Assembly (NCBI RefSeq): GCF_014649875.1
Contig: NZ_BMTW01000008.1
Coordinates: 1 to 64,000 of the forward strand
Reading direction: 5' to 3'
Source of the DNA: Streptomyces rubiginosohelvolus
GTDB lineage: Bacteria; Actinomycetota; Actinomycetes; Streptomycetales; Streptomycetaceae
DNA: 64,000 bases
The position numbers were made by a program, and so were the translations under genes. Under the pieces are notes generated by a model that worked only from the letters and a program-made list of their open reading frames with translations, searched no databases and was not told the DNA's origin. This document shows, piece after piece, positions 1-8,691 of this stretch (its first letter is position 1; every line of letters starts with the position of its first letter).

Positions 1-1245
1 CTCGCCCGCATGGCCAAACTCGTCGAGGACGCCCAGAACGGCAAGGCGTCCGCCCAGCGCCTGGCCGACCGCATCTCCGCCGTCTTCGTCCCCATCGTCA
101 TCGCCCTCGCCCTCGCCACCCTCGGCTACTGGCTCGGCAACGACGCCGGACTCACCGCCGCCTTCACCGCGGCCGTCGCCGTCCTGATCATCGCCTGCCC
201 CTGCGCCCTCGGCCTCGCCACCCCCACCGCCCTCATGGTCGGCACCGGACGCGGCGCCCAACTCGGCATCCTCATCAAAGGCCCCGAAGTCCTGGAGACC
301 ACCCGCCGCGTCGACACCATCGTCCTCGACAAGACCGGCACCGTCACCACCGGCCGCATGACCCTCCAGACCACCCACACAGCCGACACCACCACCGAAA
401 CCGAAGTCCTCCGAATCGCCGGAGCCCTGGAGAACGCCTCCGAACACCCCATCGCCCAAGCCGTCGCCACCGCCGCGACCGACACCACCGGCCCCCTCCC
501 CACCCCCGAGGACTTCACCAACGTCCCCGGCCTCGGCGTCCAAGGCATCGTCGAAAGCCACGCCGTCCTCGTCGGCCGGCCCCGCCTGATCGCTGACGCC
601 GGGATCTCCCTCCCGCCCTCGTTGTCACGGGCCCTGGAGGAGGACGAGGCGCACGGGCGTACGGCGGTCGTCGTGGCGTGGGACGGGGAGGCCCGGGGCG
701 TGTTCGGGGTGGCGGACGCGGTCAAGGACAGCAGTGCGGCCGCCGTGGCCGAGCTGCGCGCCCTGGGGCTGGAGCCCATCCTGCTGACCGGCGACAACCG
801 GGCGGTGGCGGAGGCCGTGGCGCGGGAGGTGGGCATCGACACGGTCCACGCGGAGGTACTCCCCGAGGACAAGGTGGACGTCGTGAAGCGCCTTCAGGCC
901 GAGGGCCGGGTCGTCGCCATGGTCGGCGACGGGGTCAACGACGCGGCCGCGCTGGCCACGGCATCCCTGGGGCTGGCGATGGGCACTGGGACGGATGCGG
1001 CGATCGAGGCGAGCGACCTCACACTGGTTCGTGGAGATCTCAAGGTGACAGGTGACGCAATCCGCCTTTCCAGGCGTACGCTGGCCACCATCAGGGGCAA
1101 CCTCTTCTGGGCCTTCGGGTACAACGTTGCGGCCTTGCCCCTGGCTGCAAGTGGCCTGCTCAACCCTATGATCGCGGGAGCCGCCATGGCGTTTTCGTCC
1201 GTGTTCGTCGTCACGAACAGCCTCCGGTTGCGTGCCTTCACGTAA
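1..1245 (+). CDS. Heavy-metal (copper-type) P1B ATPase, C-terminal part, cut by the window edge
   Basis: This pumps a soft metal, probably Cu(I), out of the cell at the cost of ATP. The frame is open from base 1, so the gene starts outside the window; the ATG at 10 is internal. Visible elements in order are two membrane helices, the metal-binding CPC motif (IIACPCALGLATPTAL), the phosphorylation site VLDKTGTVTTG, the P1B-specific SEHP motif, the hinge GDGVNDAAAL and two final helices. The N-terminal metal-binding domain and first helices would lie upstream. Base composition changes abruptly near 600 and again near 1040. CPC favours copper or silver over zinc; the exact metal is inferred. Confidence 0.93.
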   Translation, partial: LARMAKLVEDAQNGKASAQRLADRISAVFVPIVIALALATLGYWLGNDAGLTAAFTAAVAVLIIACPCALGLATPTALMVGTGRGAQLGILIKGPEVLETTRRVDTIVLDKTGTVTTGRMTLQTTHTADTTTETEVLRIAGALENASEHPIAQAVATAATDTTGPLPTPEDFTNVPGLGVQGIVESHAVLVGRPRLIADAGISLPPSLSRALEEDEAHGRTAVVVAWDGEARGVFGVADAVKDSSAAAVAELRALGLEPILLTGDNRAVAEAVAREVGIDTVHAEVLPEDKVDVVKRLQAEGRVVAMVGDGVNDAAALATASLGLAMGTGTDAAIEASDLTLVRGDLKVTGDAIRLSRRTLATIRGNLFWAFGYNVAALPLAASGLLNPMIAGAAMAFSSVFVVTNSLRLRAFT

Positions 1246-1379
1246 CTTCCACAAAGAGATTTAGATCACACCGGTTTCAGGGTAACCATCCGGTGGGTTC
1301 GCGAGTCTTAGAGTGCGACTGCCAAGGATGTCTTGGGGGACGTCCGACGGAGTGTCTTGGGGGACGCTCCTGATGGCAT

Positions 1380-1590
1380 GCGTTGGCCGGGGCACGTGCA
1401 CCGGGGAGCTTTGAGCGGCCCTCCCGTGCGTACGTACCCCGGCAGATCGCGGCACAACAGAACAACGGGAGCTTCGGCTCCCAGCAGACGCCCGGCCGGA
1501 TCCCGTGGGGGGAATCCGCTCCGGGATATGGGAAGCGCCCCGACCGTCGACCCGTGGGGGGATCGACGGCGGGGCGCTTCTTCCTTTACG
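1380..1590 (+). ncRNA. Candidate small RNA next to citrate synthase
   Basis: Between the paired TGTCTTGGGGGACG repeats and the terminator at 1532-1580 lies about 200 bases with no credible coding frame but strong local structure, including the UUCG-capped hairpin at 1467-1482. The terminator is about 290 bases beyond the ATPase stop codon, which is far for that gene alone. I recall an sRNA reported near citA in S. coelicolor (scr2736) but cannot check it here. The 5' end is a guess. Confidence 0.4.
1532..1580 (+). terminator. Intrinsic terminator between convergent genes
   Basis: GAAGCGCCCCG-a-CCGTCGA (1532-1550) pairs with TCGACGGCGGGGCGCTTC (1563-1580), leaving one bulged A and a 12-base loop. 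The pyrimidine run TTCTTCCTTT follows on the plus strand, giving its direction. Confidence 0.75.
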
Positions 1591-1717
1591 GGGACGGTCA
1601 CCGGCCCCGAAACGCCGAATCGCCCCGGACACCGCGCTCTGTGCGAAGCGCGGTACGCGGGGCGAAGGCAGTCGGCCGAAGAGGCCGGGGCACTACGGGG
1701 CGGTCATCAGGTCCGGG

Positions 1718-3016
1718 TCAGCGGCCCTCGACCGGGACGAAGTCGCGCAGGACCTCGCCGGTGTAGATCTGGCGCGGGCGGCCGATGCGGGAACCCGGCT
1801 CCTTGATCATCTCGTGCCACTGGGCGATCCAGCCGGGCAGCCGGCCGAGCGCGAAGAGCACGGTGAACATCTCGGTCGGGAAGCCCATGGCCCGGTAGAT
1901 CAGACCGGTGTAGAAGTCCACGTTGGGGTAGAGGTTGCGCGAGACGAAGTAGTCGTCGGAGAGCGCGTGCTCCTCCAGCTTGAGCGCGATGTCGAGCAGC
2001 TCGTCGGACTTGCCGAGCGCGGACAGCACGTCGTGCGCGGCAGCCTTGATGATCTTGGCGCGCGGGTCGAAGGACTTGTACACCCGGTGGCCGAAGCCCA
2101 TCAGGCGGACGCCGTCCTCCTTGTTCTTCACCTTGCGGATGAAGGAGTCGACGTCGCCGCCGTTGGCCTGGATGCCTTCCAGCATCTCCAGGACCGACTG
2201 GTTGGCGCCACCGTGCAGGGGGCCCCACAGCGCCGAGATACCGGCGGAGATCGAGGCGAACATGTTCGCCTGCGAGGAGCCGACCAGACGCACGGTGGAG
2301 GTCGAACAGTTCTGCTCGTGGTCCGCGTGCAGGATGAGCAGCTTGTCCAGCGCCGAGACGACGACCGGGTCCAGCTCGTACTCCTGGGCGGGGACCGAGA
2401 AGGTCATGCGCAGGAAGTTCTCGACGTACCCGAGGTCGTTGCGCGGGTAGACGAAGGGGTGGCCGATCGACTTCTTGTAGGCGTACGCCGCGATCGTCGG
2501 GAGCTTCGCCAGCAGGCGGATCGTCGACAGGTGACGCTGCTGCTCGTCGAACGGGTTGTGGCTGTCCTGGTAGAACGTGGACAGGGCGCTGACGACCGAG
2601 GACAGCATGGCCATCGGGTGGGCGTCGCGCGGGAAGCCGTCAAAGAACCGCTTGACGTCCTCGTGCAGCAGCGTGTGCTGGGTGATCTCGTTCTTGAACG
2701 CCGCCAGCTCGTCGACCTTGGGGAGGTCACCGTTGATCAGCGTGTACGCGACCTCGAGGAACGACGAGCGCTCGGCGAGCTGCTCGATCGGGTATCCGCG
2801 GTAGCGCAGAATGCCCTGCTCACCGTCGAGGTACGTGATGGCGGATTTATAGGCGGCGGTGTTGCCGTATCCGCTGTCCAGCGTCACCAGGCCGGTATTG
2901 GCCCGGAGCTTCCCGATGTCGAAGCCCTTGTCGCCGACGGTGCTGTCGATCACCGGGTAGGTGTACTCGTCATCGCCGTACCGCAGTACTACAGCGTTGT
3001 TGGTGTGCTCGCTCAC
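1718..3016 (-). CDS. citA: Citrate synthase (type II)
   Basis: Condenses acetyl-CoA and oxaloacetate to citrate, the entry step of the TCA cycle. The product of about 432 residues has the type II layout: an N-terminal beta domain (VVLRYGDDEYTYPVIDSTVG) followed by the helical core, with the catalytic regions around HADHEQNCSTSTVRL and GFGHRVYK. The frame stays open 62 codons further upstream, but the GTG at 3016 follows GTGAGGGATGAC and gives the usual VSEHTNN N-terminus, so I start there. It lies downstream of the helicase gene on the same strand with a gap of about 215 bases, so it probably has its own promoter. Confidence 0.95.
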   Translation of the reverse strand: MSEHTNNAVVLRYGDDEYTYPVIDSTVGDKGFDIGKLRANTGLVTLDSGYGNTAAYKSAITYLDGEQGILRYRGYPIEQLAERSSFLEVAYTLINGDLPKVDELAAFKNEITQHTLLHEDVKRFFDGFPRDAHPMAMLSSVVSALSTFYQDSHNPFDEQQRHLSTIRLLAKLPTIAAYAYKKSIGHPFVYPRNDLGYVENFLRMTFSVPAQEYELDPVVVSALDKLLILHADHEQNCSTSTVRLVGSSQANMFASISAGISALWGPLHGGANQSVLEMLEGIQANGGDVDSFIRKVKNKEDGVRLMGFGHRVYKSFDPRAKIIKAAAHDVLSALGKSDELLDIALKLEEHALSDDYFVSRNLYPNVDFYTGLIYRAMGFPTEMFTVLFALGRLPGWIAQWHEMIKEPGSRIGRPRQIYTGEVLRDFVPVEGR

Positions 3017-3124
3017 GTCATCCCTCACCGACGTAGTGCCTCTTCTTCGAGGTGCCCTGACTGTCTTCCACCCTCCCCCATTCGGCTCAGGAGAGTGCAC
3101 TCGGGGTCGTCCATTGGACCTACT

Positions 3125-3143
3125 GGCGGCACTGAGTGCCGCC
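3125..3143. promoter_or_regulatory. Perfect inverted repeat upstream of citrate synthase
   Basis: GGCGGCAC-TGA-GTGCCGCC is a perfect 8-base inverted repeat about 110 bases before the citrate synthase start. It could be an operator or a leader hairpin; no known binding site is matched. Confidence 0.4.
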
Positions 3144-3231
3144 AACTTACTCATCCTGCCCCCTTGACTGCGGTTCCGGAAGACCTCCGTGATGTTTCCC
3201 ACCGATTTGATCGATCATTTTTGTGCAGGGG

Positions 3232-5457
3232 TCACGAGAAGTCTTCTCCGGAGCCGCCTCTGAGCCGGAAATCCAGTGCCGTACAACGCCTGCCTGCGGA
3301 AACCGTGCGGACCGCCTGGCCGATCGCCTTACGGGACCCGACGAGGACGACGAGCTTCTTGGCCCTCGTCACGGCGGTGTAGAGAAGGTTGCGCTGGAGC
3401 ATCATCCAGGCACTGGTGGTGACGGGGATGACGACGGCCGGATATTCGCTGCCCTGGGAGCGGTGGATCGTCATGGCGTACGCGTGGGCCAGCTCGTCCA
3501 GTTCGTCGAAGTCGTAGCCGATCTCCTCGTCCTCGTCGGTGCGGACGGTGAGCTTCTGCTCGTCCACATCGAGGCTGGTGACGACGCCGACGGTGCCGTT
3601 GAAGACGCCGTTCTCGCCCTTGTCGTAGTTGTTGCGGATCTGGGTGACCTTGTCGCCGACCCGGAAGACCCGGCCGCCGAACCGCTTCTCGGGGAGGTCG
3701 GGGCGGCCCGGGGTGATGGCCTGCTGGAGCAGCCCGTTGAGATGGCCCGCGCCGGCCGGGCCCCGGTGCATCGGGGCGAGGACCTGCACGTCACGGCGTG
3801 CGTCGAGGCGGAACTTGGCCGGGATGCGGCGGGCCGCGACATCGACGGCGAGCTTGCCCGCGTCCTCCGTCTCGTCCTCCACGAAGAGGAAGAAGTCGCC
3901 GAGCCCCTCGGTGAGCGGTGGCTGTCCGGCGTTGATGCGGTGCGCGTTGGTGACCACGCCGGACTGCTGGGCCTGGCGGAAGATCCGGGTGAGCCGGACG
4001 GCCGGGACCGGGCCGCCCTCCGCGAGCAGATCGCTCAGCACCTCCCCCGCGCCGACCGACGGCAGCTGGTCCACATCGCCCACCAGGAGGAGGTGGGCAC
4101 CGGGTGCCACCGCCTTCACGAGCTTGTTGGCGAGCAGCAGGTCGAGCATCGACGCCTCGTCGACGACGACCAGATCGGCGTCCAGCGGACGGTCCCGGTC
4201 GTACGCCGCGTCCCCGCCCGGCTTCAGCTCCAGCAGCCGGTGCACGGTGGACGCCTCGGCCCCGGTCAGCTCGGAGAGGCGTTTGGCGGCGCGCCCGGTG
4301 GGGGCGGCGAGCACCACCTTGGCCTTCTTCGCCCGGGCCAGCTCGACGATCGACCGGACGGTGAACGACTTCCCGCAGCCGGGGCCGCCGGTCAGGACGG
4401 CCACCTTGCGGGTGAGCGCGAGGCGTACGGCCTGCTCCTGTTCGGGCGCGAGATCGGCCCCCGTGCGCGTGGCGAGCCAGGCCAGGGCCTTGCCCCAGTC
4501 GACGTCCCCGAAGGCGGGCATCCGGTCCTCGCCGGTGTTCAGCAGCCGCCTGACCTGCCCGGCGAGGGACAGCTCGGCCCGGTGGAAGGGGACCAGATAG
4601 ACGGCCGTGATCGGCTCGCCGCCCTCGGGGGACGGCACCTTCTCCCGTACGACGCCCTCCGGATCGGCGGCCAGCTCGGCCAGGCACTCGATGACCAGTC
4701 CGGTGTCGACCTGGAGCAGCTTGACGCCGTCCGCGATGAGCCGCTCCTCCGGGAGGTAGCAGTGCCCCTGGTCGGAGGACTGGGACAGGGCGTACTGGAG
4801 CCCCGCCTTGACCCGCTCGGGGCTGTCGTGCGGGATGCCGACGGCCTGGGCGATCTTGTCGGCGGTGAGGAAGCCGATGCCCCAGACGTCGGCGGCCAGC
4901 CGGTAGGGCTGGTTCTTGACGACGGAGATCGAGGCGTCCTCGTACTTCTTGTAGATGCGGACGGCGATGGAGGTGGAGACGCCGACGCCCTGGAGGAAGA
5001 CCATGACCTCCTTGATCGCCTTCTGCTCCTCCCAGGCCGCCGCGATCATCTTCGTGCGCTTGGGGCCGAGGCCGGGGACCTCGACGAGCCGCTTCGGTTC
5101 CTGCTCGATGATGTGGAGGGTGTCGACGCCGAAGTGGGTGGTGATCCGGTCGGCCATCACCGGACCGATGCCCTTGATCAGCCCGGAGCCGAGATAGCGG
5201 CGGATGCCCTGGATGGTGGCGGGCAGGACGGTGGTGTAGTTCTCCACGGTGAACTGCTTGCCGTACTGCGCGTGCGAGCCCCAACGGCCCTCCATCCGCA
5301 GCGACTCGCCGACCTGCGCGCCGAGCAGCGCACCGACCACGGTGAGGAGGTCGCCTCCTCCGCGCCCGGTGTCGACGCGGGCGACCGTGTACCCGTTCTC
5401 CTCGTTGGCGTAGGTGATCCGCTCCAGGACCCCTTCGAGGACGGCCATGTTGGACAT
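3232..5457 (-). CDS. recD2: RecD2-type ATP-dependent DNA helicase
   Basis: A superfamily 1B 5'-3' DNA helicase of the RecD2 type, which acts without RecBC in most bacteria that carry it. At 741 residues it has the family's normal length. The N-terminal part carries helix-hairpin-helix motifs (VEVPGLGPKRTKMIAA). The ATPase core follows with Walker A GGPGCGKSFT, motif Ia LAAPTGRAAKRLSE and the DEAS-box VVVDEASMLD, then the late helicase motif AYAMTIHRSQGSEYP near the C-terminus. RecD2 is known in DNA repair; the role here is inferred. It appears to be a stand-alone gene. Confidence 0.92.
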   Translation of the reverse strand: MSNMAVLEGVLERITYANEENGYTVARVDTGRGGGDLLTVVGALLGAQVGESLRMEGRWGSHAQYGKQFTVENYTTVLPATIQGIRRYLGSGLIKGIGPVMADRITTHFGVDTLHIIEQEPKRLVEVPGLGPKRTKMIAAAWEEQKAIKEVMVFLQGVGVSTSIAVRIYKKYEDASISVVKNQPYRLAADVWGIGFLTADKIAQAVGIPHDSPERVKAGLQYALSQSSDQGHCYLPEERLIADGVKLLQVDTGLVIECLAELAADPEGVVREKVPSPEGGEPITAVYLVPFHRAELSLAGQVRRLLNTGEDRMPAFGDVDWGKALAWLATRTGADLAPEQEQAVRLALTRKVAVLTGGPGCGKSFTVRSIVELARAKKAKVVLAAPTGRAAKRLSELTGAEASTVHRLLELKPGGDAAYDRDRPLDADLVVVDEASMLDLLLANKLVKAVAPGAHLLLVGDVDQLPSVGAGEVLSDLLAEGGPVPAVRLTRIFRQAQQSGVVTNAHRINAGQPPLTEGLGDFFLFVEDETEDAGKLAVDVAARRIPAKFRLDARRDVQVLAPMHRGPAGAGHLNGLLQQAITPGRPDLPEKRFGGRVFRVGDKVTQIRNNYDKGENGVFNGTVGVVTSLDVDEQKLTVRTDEDEEIGYDFDELDELAHAYAMTIHRSQGSEYPAVVIPVTTSAWMMLQRNLLYTAVTRAKKLVVLVGSRKAIGQAVRTVSAGRRCTALDFRLRGGSGEDFS

Positions 5458-5518
5458 GACCCGACGCTACCGGGTGCCGCTGACAGTGCCGTTCGCGGCA
5501 GAGTGCCGGTAAGTCGGT

Positions 5519-6073
5519 TCAGGGGGCGGGGGGCGTCGGGCCGCCGTTCTCGTACTCGTTCGCCAGCAGCGCGTCCATGGTGGAGCGCAGCGTGCCGAGG
5601 AACTGCTCGAACCGCTCGATCTCCTCGGGCGGGTACGCCGCCATCGCCTCGGCCATCCGTTCGCTGTACGGGCCGAAGAACGCCATGGCGCGCGGCCGGA
5701 TGTCCGGGCTGCTGCGCAGGGTCACCACCCGGCGGTCGGTGCTCTCGCGGGTACGGACGACGTGCCCCGCCTGTTCGAGCCGCTTGAGCAGGATGGCGGT
5801 CGCGCCGGAGGAGAGCGAGACGCGCTCGCTGAGCCGGGCCGGCGACAGGGGTGCGCCCTGGTCCTCCGCGTAGAGGATCTCGACGAGGGCGGCGGCGTCG
5901 GTGGAGTGCAGCCCGAGCCAGGCCGCGAAGCGGCGGGTGAACTCGGTGTAGTTGGCCCCGAAGGCGCGCAGGCCGTCCATCACGCGATCGACCCGTACGG
6001 CGTCGCGGTCGGCCGTGCCGTCCTCGCCGGCTGTGCCGTGCTCGTCGGCGCCGCGTCCGTTCGTCATCGGCAC
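5519..6073 (-). CDS. MarR-family transcriptional regulator
   Basis: A winged-helix regulator with the recognition segment LSERVSLSSGATAILLKRLEQAGHVVRTRESTD and a wing rich in basic residues. The N-terminal 35 residues are a low-complexity extension, and a second ATG six bases in (6067) is equally possible. It is divergent from a DHA2-type exporter at 6208, the classical arrangement for a repressor relieved by the exporter's substrate. Two palindromes of related sequence sit between the genes and are the likely operators. Confidence 0.88.
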   Translation of the reverse strand: MPMTNGRGADEHGTAGEDGTADRDAVRVDRVMDGLRAFGANYTEFTRRFAAWLGLHSTDAAALVEILYAEDQGAPLSPARLSERVSLSSGATAILLKRLEQAGHVVRTRESTDRRVVTLRSSPDIRPRAMAFFGPYSERMAEAMAAYPPEEIERFEQFLGTLRSTMDALLANEYENGGPTPPAP

Positions 6074-6124
6074 TGCCCCACGCTCTCTTCCGCTCCACGC
6101 GCCGGTCCCGGTTCCGGCTCCGGT

Positions 6125-6184
6125 TTGACAACCTACCTCCCCCTATTTAGCTTTGCCATAAAGCTATCTACCTTTGCGGCAAAG
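6125..6184 (+). promoter_or_regulatory. Exporter promoter with two MarR-type operator boxes
   Basis: TTGACA (6125-6130) and TAGCTT (6148-6153) are 17 bases apart. GCTTTGCCATAAAGC (6150-6164) overlaps the -10, and the perfect palindrome CTTTGCGGCAAAG (6172-6184) covers the early transcribed region. Both contain CTTTGC. This AT-rich block stands out against its surroundings and fits repression by the divergent MarR protein. Confidence 0.65.
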
Positions 6185-6207
6185 CAATAGTCGGGAGTCG
6201 AACCATC

Positions 6208-7878
6208 GTGACCGAACCCGCGGAAACCCCACCCACAGCCCGCCAGTGGCTGGGCCTCGTCGCCGTGGCCCTCGGCGTGGCCCTGATCGTGGTCGATCTG
6301 ACGATCGTCAACGTGATCCTCGCGCCGATCATCGAGGACCTGTCCATCGGCTCGTCGGAGGCCCAGTGGATCCAGGAGTCGTACGCGATCACGTTCGCGG
6401 CGCTCCTGCTGGTCACCGGACGCCTCAGCGACCTTCACGGCGCGCGCCGGATCTTCCTGCTGGGCCTCGTCGTGTTCGGCGCGACGAGCCTGCTGGCCGC
6501 GCTCGCTCCCAGCGGTGGACTGCTGATCCTCGCCCGGTTCGTCCAAGGCGTGGGCGGGGCGATGATGCTGCCCACCTCGCTGGCCCTGCTGAACGCCACG
6601 TTCACCGGGCGCGCGCGCGGACAGGCGTTCGCCGTGTGGGGCTCGACCATCGGAGCGGCGGCGGCCGTCGGCCCGCTGCTGGGCGGGTGGCTCGCCGACA
6701 TCACCTGGCGCTGGGCCTTCGGCATCAACATCCCGCTGGTCGCCCTCATCGTGCTGGGCGTCCTCCGGTACCTCGACGTGTCGCCCCGGACCCGGGGCCG
6801 TATCGACGGCGTCGGCGCGGTGCTGTCGGCGTTGGGCCTGGGGCTCCTCTCCTTCGTCCTGATCGAGGGACGTACGTACGGCTGGCTGATGACGACGAAG
6901 CCGCTGGAGGCCGGGGGCTTCTCCTGGTCCGGCGGGCTCTCGCCGGTGTTCGTCGCCCTGCTGCTGTCCCTGCTGGCGCTGGGCGCGTTCTGGCGCAGGC
7001 AGGCAGCGCTGAGCCGGGCCGGGGACGAGCCGCTGATGGACGTCGGGCTGTTCTCCATCCGCTCGTTCCGCAACGGGAACTTCGTGACGCTGATGGTCGG
7101 TCTCGGGGAGTTCGGCATCATCGCGGTCCTGCCGCTCTGGCTGCAATTCGCCCTCGGTTACAGCGCGTTCGAGGCGGGTCTCGCTCTCGTCGCCCTGGCG
7201 GCGGGCAGCTTCGCCGCATCCGGGGCGAGCTTCCCGATGGCCGCGACCGTGTCCGCGCTCGCCCAGGTCAGGATCGGCCTGGTGCTGGAGGCCGCCGGGC
7301 TGACGATGCTGGCCCTGATCGCCTCCACGGACAGCCCGTGGTGGCTCATCGCCATCGCGTTGTTCGTGTACGGGATCGGCGTCGGTTTCGCCACGGCGCA
7401 GGTGACCAACATCGTCCTCGTCGACGTACCGGAACGGAGCGGAGGGCAGGCGTCGGGCATCCAGAGCGCGGCCCGCGAGCTCGGGTCGGCCCTCGGTATC
7501 GCCCTCCTGACCACGCTGTTCTTCAGCACCCTGGCCTCCGGGGTGACCGACCGGCTCACCCGGGACGGCCTCGCGACCGACGAAGCGGAACGGATCGGCG
7601 GTGTGGTGACGGACAGCGCCGGATCGGTGATCGATGCCCTCGCCGCGCAGCCGCGTACGGCATCGGCGGCGGAGGCGGCACGCGAGGCGATGGCGGTCGG
7701 CGTCCAGGTCACCGGCTACGTCTGCGCGGGGCTGCTGCTCCTGGCGCTGGCGGCGACGCTGTTCATGTCGCCGAAGGCGCGTACGGCGAACGGTGGGCCG
7801 GGACCCGAGGCGAACGCGGGGCCGGAAGCTCGCGGGAAGGACCTCGGCGAGCGGACCGGAGCCCGGCCGCCGGAGTGA
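6208..7878 (+). CDS. MFS multidrug exporter, DHA2 (14-helix) family
   Basis: A proton-driven drug exporter of the EmrB/QacA group in the cytoplasmic membrane. The 556 residues can be laid out as about 14 hydrophobic helices, with MFS motif A as GRLSDLHGARR after the second helix and the motif C-like region GAAAAVGPLLGGWLAD. The GTG start follows CGGGAGTCG. The C-terminal 40 residues are a charged hydrophilic tail. The substrate cannot be read from sequence; control by the divergent MarR gene points to an antibiotic or other toxic aromatic compound. Confidence 0.9.
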   Translation: MTEPAETPPTARQWLGLVAVALGVALIVVDLTIVNVILAPIIEDLSIGSSEAQWIQESYAITFAALLLVTGRLSDLHGARRIFLLGLVVFGATSLLAALAPSGGLLILARFVQGVGGAMMLPTSLALLNATFTGRARGQAFAVWGSTIGAAAAVGPLLGGWLADITWRWAFGINIPLVALIVLGVLRYLDVSPRTRGRIDGVGAVLSALGLGLLSFVLIEGRTYGWLMTTKPLEAGGFSWSGGLSPVFVALLLSLLALGAFWRRQAALSRAGDEPLMDVGLFSIRSFRNGNFVTLMVGLGEFGIIAVLPLWLQFALGYSAFEAGLALVALAAGSFAASGASFPMAATVSALAQVRIGLVLEAAGLTMLALIASTDSPWWLIAIALFVYGIGVGFATAQVTNIVLVDVPERSGGQASGIQSAARELGSALGIALLTTLFFSTLASGVTDRLTRDGLATDEAERIGGVVTDSAGSVIDALAAQPRTASAAEAAREAMAVGVQVTGYVCAGLLLLALAATLFMSPKARTANGGPGPEANAGPEARGKDLGERTGARPPE

Positions 7879-8081
7879 CCGGAGTGTCCGGGATCCGCGC
7901 TACTCCCGTGGGGCCGGGCCGGCCAGCCCGTTCTCCCAGAGAGCAGCAGGCCGGTGGCGCAGTCCCGGTGCCGGCTGTGTGCCGATCGGCGGATGGGATC
8001 GGGGGCGGCGGAGAACGAGGCTTGAGCCGTTCGCTCGACCAGGGGTCAGCCCAATCCCCCGCCAGAACAAGGGAGTCCACC

Positions 8082-8666
8082 ATGCCCGGCACCGTGAGCA
8101 GTCCGAGGCGGCGGGCCGTCGCGTCCGGCGCCCCCGCCGCCGGGGCGCCCGTCACGTCCTCGCCCCGAGTCCCCCGCTCCATCCGCCTGGCGGCGCACGC
8201 CGCCGCGCTGACCCTGGTGCCGTCCGGGCTGTGGCGGATCGCCATGGCCCTGGGCTGGGACTCCGGCTTCACCGACGAGCACCTCAACCCCGCGAACTAC
8301 CCCGGCCCCCTGTCCTTCTACCTCATCGGCCTCAGCCTGCTGGCCGAGGCGGTCGGCCTGCTCACCCTGGGCCTGATCCACCGATGGGGCGAGGAACTCC
8401 CGTACTGGGTACCGCTCCTGGGCGGCCGGAGGATCCCCGTCCCGGCGGCGGTGATCCCCGCCTCGACCGGAGCGGCGCTCGTCACCCTCATCACGGTCCT
8501 CGGTGCGTTCAACTGGAACGACGCGGACAACATGGGTGCCCCCGGCGCTCCCGAGGGTGTCCACTACTGGGTGATGACCGTCTGCTATCTCCCGCTGCTG
8601 GCCTGGGGCCCGCTGCTCGCGGTGGTCACGGCGGCCTACTACCGCCGTCGGCGCCGGGAGGGCTGA
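8082..8666 (+). CDS. Hypothetical four-helix membrane protein
   Basis: Unrecognised protein of 194 residues. The first 35 residues are Ala/Pro/Arg-rich and presumably cytoplasmic. Then come about four hydrophobic segments (for example SFYLIGLSLLAEAVGLLTLGL and the final YLPLLAWGPLLAVVTAAYY) and a basic RRRRREG tail that should stay in the cytoplasm. The ATG at 8082 follows AAGGGAGTCCACC. It is about 200 bases after the exporter gene on the same strand, with nothing notable between. Function unknown. Confidence 0.75.
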   Translation: MPGTVSSPRRRAVASGAPAAGAPVTSSPRVPRSIRLAAHAAALTLVPSGLWRIAMALGWDSGFTDEHLNPANYPGPLSFYLIGLSLLAEAVGLLTLGLIHRWGEELPYWVPLLGGRRIPVPAAVIPASTGAALVTLITVLGAFNWNDADNMGAPGAPEGVHYWVMTVCYLPLLAWGPLLAVVTAAYYRRRRREG

Positions 8667-8691
8667 GGAGGGCGCGGGACGCGGGCCCGGC

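Larger units (their letters stand above)
1246..1717. other. Gene-free stretch between two convergent genes, with repeats, a UUCG hairpin and a terminator
   Basis: No open frame here has a ribosome site or recognisable product. It holds two copies of TGTCTTGGGGGACG (1329-1342 and 1353-1366), a perfect GGGAGC-TTCG-GCTCCC hairpin (1467-1482) and a strong plus-strand terminator (1532-1580). Together these suggest an independent transcript on the plus strand. Confidence 0.6.

Noticed and set aside
10..12. ATG at 10 as the start of the ATPase
   Set aside because: The frame is open from base 1, and half the conserved P-type ATPase would be missing; the gene is cut by the window edge.
1261..1632. 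Open frames in the ATPase/citrate synthase gap as a small gene
   Set aside because: No ribosome site, arginine/proline-rich composition, and overlap with a terminator hairpin; a small RNA explains the region better.
3223..5787. Very long open frame antisense to the helicase gene
   Set aside because: High-GC codon bias keeps the complementary frame open; it has no ribosome site, no recognisable domains, and overlaps a clear RecD2 gene throughout.
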